From: Corynebacterium gallinarum
GTDB lineage: Bacteria > Actinomycetota > Actinomycetes > Mycobacteriales > Mycobacteriaceae
Length of the DNA: 64,000 nucleotides
Assembly (NCBI RefSeq): GCF_014837045.1
Contig: NZ_JACSPR010000004.1
Span: forward strand, 1 to 64,000
Direction: 5' to 3'
Each line of letters starts with the position of its first letter. The first letter of the stretch is position 1. The position numbers and the translations under genes were made by a program. Under the pieces are notes generated by a model. It had not been told where the DNA came from, did no database searches, and was given only the letters and a program-made list of their open reading frames with translations. Of this stretch, positions 18,501 through 26,172 are shown piece after piece.

Positions 18501-19562
18501 CAACATGGCTGTTCCAGTCTTATTACCGCTTGCGCCACCCTTACAGGAAGCCTGAGCAGTAGGCGTGCTTGAATTCCAAGCCGGGCTAGCAGTGCTGCAC
18601 GCATTACCCATCACATTTAACTTGGAACCGCCGGGAGGGGTATTTGGCAACCATCTAAACCCCTCTCCGGTAGTCGTCCAGTCGATCGACTCGTTCGTGT
18701 CTGTGGATTCAGCATCAGCAACAACGATTGAATAATCACGCAGAAGAGTGCCGTCTCTTTCAAGTTCAATGTTCTTAAGAGTTAGAGAGGTGTCTCCCCC
18801 ATTACCAGTTTGGTATAGCGCGGGGCGTCCCCCGACACCACTATAGAAATTACGGTTTCCGAGAAAAGCCCCACTCCAAGTAGGAAAACTATTTGCTACC
18901 ACTTGTTTACCTGCATTATTATTTCCGGTCACATCAAGATCAGCCCTCAGAACATACCCACCGCCAAGATCCATGTTGACCTCATAGTTCTGAATATTTC
19001 CCCAGTTGCCGATACGGCCACCAGCGGTGTACTGGGAACCCATCACACTTTGCCAATTCGGAAGCCAACTACCTACATTTCGATAAGCCGTGGTAAAACC
19101 AGTGAAATCCAACCAACACAGTGTTTCTGCATAAGCACCAGTGCCAGGATTTGCGTTATTGCAGTTATCATCACCGACAGCCAAGGGTGAAAGCGTTGCA
19201 TTGAGCTGGTTCAACGACTGGAGGAGTTGCTCAGTCTCGGACAGCGCCGGCGATTGTGGCTCAAGTTCAGTCCCCGACTCAAGGGTAGGAATGTTCTCGT
19301 TCGCTTCAGAATTTGAAGGCGAATCAAGAGTTGCACCGCTATTTACATCATCAACATCCCGTTCAGACTCCACCTCCTCCACTGGCGAAGACGACTCGGT
19401 ATCGGAATCCTCTGTCAGTGCTACTGGTTCCTCGGTCCGGCTTTCCAGATTGAGGGGCACAGCTTCGGCAGGAAGAGCTGTCAGAACGAACAGCAAGATA
19501 GCCAACCCCATCGCACAAGCCACTCGCACGAGGTGTCGCCAATTCGCTAATCCGCCTGACAT
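15594..19562 (-). CDS. Large LPxTG-like surface adhesin, presumed pilus tip
   Basis: A 1322-residue precursor with a signal peptide (about 1-34), an acidic Ser/Glu-rich linker (40-115), then a large N-terminal domain (about 140-390) containing CWLDFTGF, a glycine-rich beta region and VADAESTDTNESIDW, which recalls domains of actinobacterial fibrillar adhesins (from memory). It is followed by repeated isopeptide-type Ig-like domains, a last SpaA-like domain with E-box YWLVETKAPEL, and a C-terminal MPLTGGKG, hydrophobic helix and basic tail. No von Willebrand A domain is evident, unlike SpaC. The sorting signal has Met at the first position of LPxTG. RBS GAAGGGA precedes the ATG. First gene of the pilus operon; A+T-richer than the flanking genes. 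Confidence 0.8.
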   Translation of the reverse strand: MSGGLANWRHLVRVACAMGLAILLFVLTALPAEAVPLNLESRTEEPVALTEDSDTESSSPVEEVESERDVDDVNSGATLDSPSNSEANENIPTLESGTELEPQSPALSETEQLLQSLNQLNATLSPLAVGDDNCNNANPGTGAYAETLCWLDFTGFTTAYRNVGSWLPNWQSVMGSQYTAGGRIGNWGNIQNYEVNMDLGGGYVLRADLDVTGNNNAGKQVVANSFPTWSGAFLGNRNFYSGVGGRPALYQTGNGGDTSLTLKNIELERDGTLLRDYSIVVADAESTDTNESIDWTTTGEGFRWLPNTPPGGSKLNVMGNACSTASPAWNSSTPTAQASCKGGASGNKTGTAMLATAPPSTGSFQITQQMKGNGLQGVAFGVIIARAAVQTSVTDRIVNSSNQAADQTNFSGTILQTIGNTQIATTETGTNALQSPEGTSALPVSTLGTQLRFTSVASGSLASSYRSAWRCERTNPANGTTSYWPSQTTTSPTPPAPSDPFTLLSVGQYLKCNIEYTPPYLTLLKEVDNGATAATHTAADFTLQATRQVSPVSMIRGPGNQAAAVTKRAVATGQYALQENGPNPETQGNWPYGYDWANLVCAPQPGSTALGAFALTSGQDGTVAAGSLQINPGNNIVCTYRNVAREPQLEAEKEVFDASGNVVDRDSVVNANETISYKLTFRNSGTAAMELDYRDYLGDVLDDAQFVTNSVRISNGEETAYPNHMDDPGIVVTEQLNQLNPQLGITGTVQRAQTRTVWFRVTVLSNQDNAGPRQEGIVRSSDEAPNQVGYMLSNYLLPAGSPVPQACPEPAPGEPSSCTQHPVPAWSVAKDSRPADGARLHKGGNTHYQIIATKMNAATPLEDLVFEDDLTHVFKTAGWAPGAAVPGGALKRGIYFFDENDQALDAAGEPVGTVAVPVAAFDENSGYVPEPTFHVDTGRWIIRSLPVTLPVNAVRAEMWFAVEAGQLPANIPSNWPEDSNPAFGSKYVNYVRAQAQDALLPNQCSLATTNAPNTGFSPTAPIPQDVDFPEACRVIHQMSDNYFTIRKDARGAGVEFPDSISGWGDSTGLTNMVGHEFEIRDDQGGAPTDHPSVKLCRAEYNPTIWDGNFISGGTPDWGEDSATLAAIIAHNNTLPAGSPNELPLCGLFYPQGTFSGQPHAGGQDGRWRSEYLSEGDYWLVETKAPELQINNAGTERRPVPGVQLLAQPIGFRVWPEADAPYFGTQNPQQSMEGRGQLDIEGLEQDRCSPGAPVGERPVACVNPTGYLMIVQDVVPITMPLTGGKGTTWLIVAGSGVITASVIGLWLWRRNQSRRIIGGENPM

Positions 19563-20299
19563 TGTCCGTCCCTTCCGCTAAAAATAGCCCACTGCGTAGA
19601 TATCGCCACGATAACATCACGCTTTTAACAAAAGCAATCGATAAATTAGCTGCCAAATCCTCAGCTTTTATTAAGCTAAATAGGATAATCACAGGAAATC
19701 CAGGTGATTCAAAGTCACCATTGGACTTACCTAATTGCCCCGCGAGCAGAACCTCATGGGAGTTCATCACATTTTTTAAAGCTGTTATGAATAGTTACTC
19801 ACCCCCTGTGCATCGCCAAGGTATGAAAATCAGTCAAATCCTGCCCACACTAGGCCCCCATTCGAGTAGAATCTTCTTTAAGCACTTCGCAAACTTGCTG
19901 ATCAACATCAGAAAATAAGAACCTCCCGCAATGAAGTGACCTTTTCATGCCCATGGGAATCTAGTCATTGGTTCTATGCACCTCTCTGAAAATTGTGGAA
20001 TTACCTATGGTGGCGCACGTTATAGGAAAGAATCACCCCACATCTTCGCCACCCCACTACTGATGTAGGACAAAATCTGCCTATTTGAGCGAATGAAAAT
20101 CCACACGCTTTAAGTTCACCACCCGAAATATGAGCAAAATCATATTCTCAAGTGATTGTTTGAATACTTTTCACCCCTTTTCCACCCCCTATCGTCTCGA
20201 AAAGTTCAGCACAGGTAGGAGAAAATGAAGGCTACGGTTCTCAGAGTGGTGTACAGCTATCGCACGGTGAACTCCCTGATCAAGAACACCGGAAGGCCA
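19563..20299. other. A+T-rich intergenic region upstream of the pilus operon
   Basis: About 740 bp without a convincing gene. Line 19621-19680 has only 19/60 G+C, against over 60% in the core genes. It must hold the promoter of the pilus operon; TATTTT just upstream of the tip gene's RBS on the minus strand is a possible -10 but no -35 is clear. A short open frame with a good RBS starts at 20225 (54 codons, to 20389) and may be part of the transposase remnant that follows. Confidence 0.4.
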
Positions 20300-20660
20300 C
20301 CACGGTGCCTTTCGGCGCAGTTTCCACACATCCTCGAAGAGACTTCCGCGAGGGCCTCAGCGCCTCATTCGATCGACCCGATGGAATAAGAAAATCCGCC
20401 GGCGCACGAACGTGGTCGGAATCTTCCCTGACCGAGGCTCAGTCGTTCGCCTTGTCGGGGCAGAGTTGGCGGAGCAGCATGAGGACTGGATCCAGCAGCG
20501 TCATCATATGCAACTCGGCGTCTTGAAAGACACGGCCGCAATGCTGACCAAAGCGGCTACCGATGCGGTTGACGCTGATCTTTCCGCGAGCTTTAGGGAG
20601 GCGATCGTGGTAGAGGAACCGGTGGCCGTAAGTCAGTTAATCCCCACTGAGTCGGGCTGA
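20300..20660 (+). pseudogene. Remnant of an IS256-family (Mutator-type) transposase
   Basis: The frame through 20388-20660 encodes KKIRRRTNVVGIFPDRGSV and LVGAELAEQHEDWIQQR, which is the conserved C-terminal end of IS256-family transposases (usual form: NPIERLNKEIRRRT, VVGIFP, RLVGAVLAEQ, DEW). Just upstream, RSTRWNKKIRR suggests that the NPIERL portion has been lost or frame-shifted. The catalytic DDE portion is absent. No terminal inverted repeats were found. It is a decayed fragment marking a past insertion at the edge of the pilus region, 76 bp before tRNA-Lys. Confidence 0.75.
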
Positions 20661-20695
20661 TGCTCATACCACTCGAATAGACTTAACCAAATTAT

Positions 20696-20729
20696 CCCCC
20701 GCTTCGGCAGTAATATGTCGAAGCGGGGG
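20696..20729. terminator. Hairpin after tRNA-Lys
   Basis: CCCCCGCTTCG (20696-20706) pairs with CGAAGCGGGGG (20719-20729). It lies just after the 3' end of tRNA-Lys on the minus strand and at the end of the transposase remnant on the plus strand. Only short T-runs follow on either side. Confidence 0.65.
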
Positions 20730-20735
20730 CGTTTG

Positions 20736-20808
20736 TGGGCCCTCCGGGGCTCGAACCCGGGACCTGCGGATTAAAAGTCCGTAGCTCTACCAACTGAGCT
20801 AAAGGCCC
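20736..20808 (-). tRNA. tRNA-Lys (TTT)
   Basis: A 73-nt cloverleaf with acceptor stem GGGCCTT/AGGGCCC, anticodon loop CTTTTAA (TTT) and T-loop GTTCGAGCC. Its 3' end faces the pilus island, which is the orientation expected if it had served as an integration site. No copy of its 3' end was found at the far side of the island. Confidence 0.97.
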
Positions 20809-20873
20809 AACTCTGCACATATTAGTTCATGGGTTTTCCAGATGGAAAACGACCCCCCGGAAATCCCCTGCGA

Positions 20874-22163
20874 TCACCGTTCCACACGCACCCGCATGCC
20901 GGTTTCGGAGCGGGTGAGCATCTGTGTCCAGGGGAAACGGGTATCGGCCGGATCTGTGGAGAGCACCACACCGGGCCTGCACAGGGCCTCCACCATGGCT
21001 GTGAGTGCGGCCATGGCGATCTTCTCCCCGGGGCAGCGGTGACCGGTGTACACCCCGGCCCCGCCCTGGGGTACAAAGCTGGCGAGCTTCTCGTAGTCCT
21101 CCTGAGTGGTCAGATCACCCTGAGACAGGAAGCGCTCTGGCTGGAACGCACTCGGGTTCTCCCACTCATTGGGGTCGGTGTTGGTGCCGTAGATGTCGAT
21201 GATCACCCGTTCACCCTCATGCACGGGGCAGCCCTGGATCTCGGTGTCGGTGGTGGCGATCGCCGGCAGCATGGGCACAAACGGGTAGACGCGGCGCACC
21301 TCCTGGGCGAAGGCGAAGGCCACAGGTTGCCCTCCCTCGCGGATCTTCTCCACCCACTCGGGGTGATCCACCAGGGCACTGCCGGCGAAGGAGGCGAACA
21401 GGGATACCGCCACGGTGGGTCGGGTGAGGTTCTGTAATTCGATGCCGGCGATGGAGGCGTCGACAAGCTCCCCGTCCGGACCGACCAACCGGGACATGGC
21501 CTCCAGCGCGCTACCCGGTGCCACGTGCCGCTCCCCGGCGCGTGCCTGCCTGATGAGCTTCGCGGCCCACCTGTTCAACCGCGCCCGGTTGATCCAGCCC
21601 AGGGCGTGACCTTTGAGGGGATGGCCGAACTGATACACCAGCTCAGCCATCTGATGGGCGCGTCGGCTGGCTTCTTTCTGACTGAGCTCAATGCCCGCCC
21701 AGCGGTAGGCCGCGCGCCCGAAGGCCAGCGCCGCGCCGTCATAGACCGTCCCGGGTTCACGGGCCCAGTCCTGCACCACCCGATCCACCTCCCTGCGGAC
21801 GAGGACATCGAACTCGGCGACCTTGTCATCGTCATAGGCGACATCGGCGAGCTGACGTTTGCGCAGACGGTGTTCCTCACCGTCCAGCGAATGCACCGCT
21901 CCCTCACCGAACAGGGGGATGCGGATCACCGCGGGCATGGCCCCGTCGCGTTTCATCCGGTCATTGTCATAGAACAACTCCACCCCGGCCGAACCGCGCA
22001 CGATGGTCACGGGCTTGAACATCATGCGCGAACGCAGCGGGGTGTTGGCATCGGGCGAGATACCTGCCTTGCGGCGCAGACGGGAGAGAAAAAGATAACC
22101 GTGGCGCAGCAGGTTGGGGGCCTGTTCGCCGGGGGCAAAGGGGCAGGAGGATGTCTGGGTCAT
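20874..22163 (-). CDS. CYP152-family fatty acid peroxygenase / decarboxylase (OleT-like)
   Basis: Cytochrome P450 of 429 residues belonging to CYP152, which uses H2O2 directly to hydroxylate or decarboxylate fatty acids. Evidence: the N-terminal LLRHGYLFLSRLRRKAG, the carboxylate-binding Arg and Pro in LTRPTVA (Arg248), ExxR in EVRR, and the unusual haem loop FVPQGGAGVYTGHRCPGE with Cys377. At the position equivalent to OleT His85 it has histidine (LFGEGAVHSLDG, His91), whereas the hydroxylase P450-BSbeta has glutamine there, so alkene formation is plausible. The ATG at 22163 has GAAGAGGT upstream; an in-frame TTG 18 bp earlier is less likely. No redox partner gene is adjacent, as expected for a peroxygenase. 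Confidence 0.92.
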   Translation of the reverse strand: MTQTSSCPFAPGEQAPNLLRHGYLFLSRLRRKAGISPDANTPLRSRMMFKPVTIVRGSAGVELFYDNDRMKRDGAMPAVIRIPLFGEGAVHSLDGEEHRLRKRQLADVAYDDDKVAEFDVLVRREVDRVVQDWAREPGTVYDGAALAFGRAAYRWAGIELSQKEASRRAHQMAELVYQFGHPLKGHALGWINRARLNRWAAKLIRQARAGERHVAPGSALEAMSRLVGPDGELVDASIAGIELQNLTRPTVAVSLFASFAGSALVDHPEWVEKIREGGQPVAFAFAQEVRRVYPFVPMLPAIATTDTEIQGCPVHEGERVIIDIYGTNTDPNEWENPSAFQPERFLSQGDLTTQEDYEKLASFVPQGGAGVYTGHRCPGEKIAMAALTAMVEALCRPGVVLSTDPADTRFPWTQMLTRSETGMRVRVER

Positions 22164-22290
22164 CGGTGGGACCTCTTCCAAAGGTGGTGTGGTCGGTGAA
22201 TGCCTTCTGCCAGCCCATCATCCCGAAAAATTCCCATCCCCGTCGGCTCCCCACCCAGGATCACCTATCCGGGGGGCCGGGACGAATGAC

Positions 22291-22314
22291 AAAAGCCGCC
22301 CCGTGGGGCGGCTT
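22291..22314 (-). terminator. Terminator of cat
   Basis: On the minus strand a 10-bp stem AAGCCGCCCC/GGGGCGGCTT with a very small loop (22293-22302 with 22305-22314) runs into TTTTG just after the cat stop codon. Confidence 0.85.
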
Positions 22315-22332
22315 CATCAGACAGCTGAGGGA

Positions 22333-23856
22333 CTAGACCAGCTGATCCTGGCTCTTCATGGAGCCATTCTTGGCCAGGTTGCGGTGGAAGTCGAACGCGG
22401 TGGCCAGGTCATGCGGGGTCTGCATGAACTTGTTGTCACCGGAGGTGGCGCGTGCGTAGTACTCCTCCAGCAGTGGGCGGTAGTCAGGATGCGCCAGGGC
22501 GATCATCTTGGATACGCGCTCACGAGGTGCCAGGCCACGCAGGTCGGCGTAGCCGTACTCGGAGATGACCACCATGACATCGTGCTCGGTGTGGTCGATG
22601 TGGGAGGCGAAAGGAACGATCGCGGAGATCGCACCACCCTTGGCCTCAGATGGGGTGATGAAGGAGGAGATGTAGGCGTTGCGGGTGAAGTCGCCGGAGC
22701 CGCCGATGCCGTTCATGACACGGGAGCCGGAGACGTTGGTGGAGTTCACGTTGCCGTAGATGTCGGCTTCGATCAGGCCGTTGGTGGCGATCAGGCCAAC
22801 ACGACGGATGACCTCCGGGTGGTTGGAGATCTGCTGTGGGCGCAGGATGATGGACTCGCGGTAACGTGCGGCCTCGTTGTTCATCTTCTCCGCGTACTCA
22901 GGGGAAAGTGAGAAGGAGGTGGCGGAGGCAACGGTCATCTTGCCGGCGTCGATGAGGTCGACCATGCCGTCCTGGATGACCTCGGTGTAGGCCTGGATGT
23001 TCTCGAACTTGGAATCCAGCAGGCCTGCCATCACAGCGTTGGGGACGTTGCCCACGCCGGACTGCATGACATAGCCGTCGTAGGACAGGCGACCAGCGGC
23101 AACCTCGCCCTCGAGGAAATCGAGGAAGTTGCCGGCGATCTTCTGGGAGACCTCATCGACTGGCTTGAATGGCGCGTTGCGGTCCGGGGTGTTGGTCTCA
23201 ACAACGGCGACAACCTTGTCGGTGTCGATCTCGATGTAGGACTTACCAATGCGGTCACCAGCGTTGCTGATTGGAATGGCAATGCGGTTAGGCAGCTTAG
23301 GCATGTTCCAGATGTCGTGCATGCCCTCAAGATCCAGGGACTGCCAGGAGTTGACCTCAATGATGATCTTCTCAGCAGCAGCCAGGTACTCAACGTTGTT
23401 GCCCACGGAGGAGGAAGGCACGATGTGGCCTTCTTCGGTGATGCGGACTGCTTCCACGATGGCGACGTTCAGCTTGCCGAAGAAGCCGTTCTCCACGTAC
23501 TGACCGGAGTGGGACAGGTGGATATCGGAGTATCCCATCTTGCCCTCGTTGATCTTGTTACGCATGATCGGATCAGAGGCATAAGGCATGCGGAAGCGGA
23601 CGGCGTCGGCTTCTGCGAGAACACCATCGCAGTCAGGTGCGGTGGATGCACCGGTGAACAGATCAATCGCGTACTCGGAACCTGCTGCGTGTGCTTCCTT
23701 CGCGCGGTTGGCGATGGCGGTCGGCAGGGCCTTCGGGTAGCCAGCACCGGTGAAGCCGGACATACCGACCTTGTCACCGGCGTTGACGAACTGAGCTGCC
23801 TCATCGGCAGACATGACCTTGGAACGCAGCTTCTCCGAAGCAATGCGATCTGACAT
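22333..23856 (-). CDS. cat: Acetyl/propionyl/succinyl-CoA:acetate CoA-transferase
   Basis: A 507-residue member of the acetyl-CoA hydrolase/transferase family; the C. glutamicum orthologue (also called actA) moves CoA between acetyl-, propionyl- and succinyl-CoA and the free acids. Seen here: the N-terminal SGFTGAGYPKALP loop, the SSSVGNN segment, the GNVNSTN and GIGGSGDFTRNA motifs near the glutamate-CoA thioester site, and EYGYADLRG near the C-terminus. It has a strong RBS (GAGGAGGTAACC) and its own terminator, so it is monocistronic. Together with sucCD it offers two routes between succinyl-CoA and succinate. Confidence 0.93.
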   Translation of the reverse strand: MSDRIASEKLRSKVMSADEAAQFVNAGDKVGMSGFTGAGYPKALPTAIANRAKEAHAAGSEYAIDLFTGASTAPDCDGVLAEADAVRFRMPYASDPIMRNKINEGKMGYSDIHLSHSGQYVENGFFGKLNVAIVEAVRITEEGHIVPSSSVGNNVEYLAAAEKIIIEVNSWQSLDLEGMHDIWNMPKLPNRIAIPISNAGDRIGKSYIEIDTDKVVAVVETNTPDRNAPFKPVDEVSQKIAGNFLDFLEGEVAAGRLSYDGYVMQSGVGNVPNAVMAGLLDSKFENIQAYTEVIQDGMVDLIDAGKMTVASATSFSLSPEYAEKMNNEAARYRESIILRPQQISNHPEVIRRVGLIATNGLIEADIYGNVNSTNVSGSRVMNGIGGSGDFTRNAYISSFITPSEAKGGAISAIVPFASHIDHTEHDVMVVISEYGYADLRGLAPRERVSKMIALAHPDYRPLLEEYYARATSGDNKFMQTPHDLATAFDFHRNLAKNGSMKSQDQLV

Positions 23857-24210
23857 TGGTTACCTCCTCAGGTAGCCGGGGACTCCGGCGGACAATCGTA
23901 CTGCGGCACATGTGAAACCCTCCGCCTAGCAAAAGGAAGCTGAACCTGCTGCCAAATCACTACCGCGGAGGTTTTATGACGTACCCCACTTTATGATGTT
24001 GTGTCCCTAAGGATAAACCATCACATCATCAAATGTCCGAATTTGGGGTGTGATCTGCGCGGATCGGGACGGATCCCCACCCCCTGCTTGACATTGGACC
24101 TATCCCGTTGATCCCCGCTCGGGAGGGGGACCGCATGAAATTAATGCCCCAGCCACGCGACAGGACAGCGATATTTTGCCCCCACCGGGTGAGATAGGAC
24201 AATAGAGAGT
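23857..24210. promoter_or_regulatory. Divergent cat/dus intergenic region
   Basis: A 354-bp gap between two divergent starts with no open frame of note. The RBS of cat is at its left end. Short C-run and G-run motifs such as ACCCCACTT near 23983 are of the kind RamA is reported to bind, but the match is too short to rely on. No promoter is assigned with confidence. Confidence 0.35.
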
Positions 24211-25356
24211 GTGACTCTCAAGATCGGACCCTTTGACCTCGCTTCCCCGGTGATCCTGGCCCCCATGGCAGGTGTCACCAACGTGGCGTTCCGCACCCTG
24301 TGTCGTGAGCAGGAGCTGCAGCGCACCGGGACGATCTCCGGGTTGTACGTCTGTGAGATGGTCACGGCGCGTGCCCTGGTGGAGCGCAACGAGAAGACCC
24401 TCCACATGACCACCTTCGCCCCGGATGAGAATCCGCGCAGCCTGCAGCTGTACACGGTGGACCCGCAGTACACCTATGAAGCTGCGAAGATGATCGTGGA
24501 CGAGAACCTCGCCGATCACATTGATATGAACTTCGGCTGCCCGGTGCCCAAGGTGACCCGCCGTGGCGGTGGCTCCGCCATCCCCTACAAGCGTCGCCTG
24601 TTTGAGAACATCGTCTCCGCAGCCGTACGCGCCACGGAGGGCACCGACATCCCCGTCACGGTGAAATTCCGCGTGGGCATTGACGACGACCACCACACCC
24701 ACCTCGATGCCGGCCGCATCGCTGTCGACGCTGGCGCGAAGTCCGTGGCGCTGCATGCCCGCACCGCGGCGCAGCGCTACTCCGGCCAGGCGGACTGGAA
24801 TGAGATCGCCCGCCTCAAGGAGCATCTAGCCGACACCGGCGTGCCGGTGCTGGGCAACGGGGACATCTTCGCTGCCGCAGATGCCACCCGGATGATGGAG
24901 CAGACCGGATGCGACGGCGTGGTGGTCGGCCGCGGCTGCCTGGGACGCCCGTGGCTGTTCGCCGAACTGTCCGCCGCCGTGCGCGGGGAACCCATCCCGG
25001 AGGAACCCACCCTCGGTGAGGTTACCCAGATCATCCTCCGCCACGCCGAGCTGCTGGTGCAGCACGACGGGGAGCTCAAGGGCATCCGTGACCTGCGTAA
25101 GCACATGGGCTGGTATCTCCGCGGTTTTCCGGTCGGAGGTGAGTTCCGCGCCAACCTGGCTCGCGTATCCACCTACACCGAGCTGGAGGACCTCCTGGCA
25201 CCGTGGGCCACCTCCACCGCGCGGGCTGAGGACGCCGACGGTGCTCGGGGCCGCAAGGGCTCCTCGGCCAAGGTCGCGCTTCCCGACGGTTGGCTCGACG
25301 ATCCGGAGGATGACACCGTTCCGGTCGGTGCGGAGATGGAGAACTCCGGCGGCTAA
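24211..25356 (+). CDS. dus: tRNA-dihydrouridine synthase (DusB/Nifr3 family)
   Basis: FMN enzyme that reduces uridine to dihydrouridine in the tRNA D-loop. The 381-residue protein has the TIM-barrel start LASPVILAPMAGVTNVAFR, the family signature with catalytic Cys in IDMNFGCPVPKVTRRGGGSA, LHARTAAQRYSG, and the phosphate-binding GNGDIF and GVVVGRGCLGRPW, followed by a helical C-terminal domain and a charged tail. The start is a GTG; a TAGGAC ten bases before it might be a -10. It may be cotranscribed with phoU, 69 bp downstream, but phoU also has a -10-like element of its own. Confidence 0.92.
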   Translation: MTLKIGPFDLASPVILAPMAGVTNVAFRTLCREQELQRTGTISGLYVCEMVTARALVERNEKTLHMTTFAPDENPRSLQLYTVDPQYTYEAAKMIVDENLADHIDMNFGCPVPKVTRRGGGSAIPYKRRLFENIVSAAVRATEGTDIPVTVKFRVGIDDDHHTHLDAGRIAVDAGAKSVALHARTAAQRYSGQADWNEIARLKEHLADTGVPVLGNGDIFAAADATRMMEQTGCDGVVVGRGCLGRPWLFAELSAAVRGEPIPEEPTLGEVTQIILRHAELLVQHDGELKGIRDLRKHMGWYLRGFPVGGEFRANLARVSTYTELEDLLAPWATSTARAEDADGARGRKGSSAKVALPDGWLDDPEDDTVPVGAEMENSGG

Positions 25357-25425
25357 TACGTCTGGCCTAGACCTTTTCGCCCGTGGGGCCTGCGGTTTCG
25401 GCCTCAAGAGCTTATAGTTGGGCCC

Positions 25426-26172
25426 ATGCGTATGGCATACCGGCAGCAACTCGACCAGTTCGCACACGATCTCATCATCCTGTGTGATCTCACCAAGGAC
25501 ACGATGACCAAGGCCACGGAGGCCCTGGTCAACACCTCCCTGGCCTCTGCTGAGGCGGCCCTATCCAATGCCGATCAGTTGGAGGAGGTCCGCCTGCGCT
25601 GTGAGGTGCAGGCAGTGGAACTCCTCGCCCTGGAAACCCCGGTCGCCCGCGACCTGCGCCAGGTGGTCTCCTCCATCTACATCGTGGAGGACTTCAACCG
25701 CATGGGTGCACTGGGCATGCATGTGGCCAGCGCTGCACGCCGCCGCCACCCGGAGCCGGTGGTCCCCGCCGATCTGCAGGGCTTTGTGAAGGAACTCGGT
25801 CGCCTGGTCACCAACATGTCCGACAAGATCCGCGAGGTTCTCATCGCGCCGGACGCGGACATCGCCCTGGCACTATCGTCAGATGATGATGCCGTGGATG
25901 ATCTCCACCACCACATCATGGGTCTGCTCACCGTCCGCGAGTGGCCCTATTCCGCCCGCGAGGCGGTGGATCTGGGGCTGCTGTCGCGCTTCTATGAACG
26001 CTACGCCGACCACACCGTCAATGTGGCAGCCCGCGTGGTGTACCTCTCCAGTGGCCTGCAGCCGGAGGAATACATCCGCAAACGCAAGCAGGAGGAGATC
26101 GAGGCCGACGTGGAACGCCGCTGGGTCGAGCTGGAGAAACAGTTCCGCAGCGGGAAGAACCCCCTGACCTAA
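25426..26172 (+). CDS. phoU: Phosphate transport regulator PhoU
   Basis: A 248-residue helical protein made of two PhoU three-helix repeats (about 10-100 and 115-220), with the metal-binding E/D-rich helices around VEDFNRMGALGMH and SRFYERYADHTVN. PhoU links the Pst transporter to the PhoS-type sensor kinase and limits phosphate uptake. TATAGT at 25413-25418 sits seven bases before the ATG, suggesting a leaderless start. It is next to pstB in C. glutamicum; here a P450 gene lies between them, with stop codons overlapping. Confidence 0.93.
   Translation: MRMAYRQQLDQFAHDLIILCDLTKDTMTKATEALVNTSLASAEAALSNADQLEEVRLRCEVQAVELLALETPVARDLRQVVSSIYIVEDFNRMGALGMHVASAARRRHPEPVVPADLQGFVKELGRLVTNMSDKIREVLIAPDADIALALSSDDDAVDDLHHHIMGLLTVREWPYSAREAVDLGLLSRFYERYADHTVNVAARVVYLSSGLQPEEYIRKRKQEEIEADVERRWVELEKQFRSGKNPLT

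Noticed and set aside
20305..20526. 73-codon plus-strand frame near the transposase remnant
   Set aside because: Reads out of frame with the IS256-like C-terminal motif; only fragments in the other frame align by eye with the family.
20736..20808. Direct repeat of the tRNA-Lys 3' end at the left border of the pilus island as att site
   Set aside because: I scanned 9.4-10.4 kb by eye and found no copy; integrase gene is also absent.
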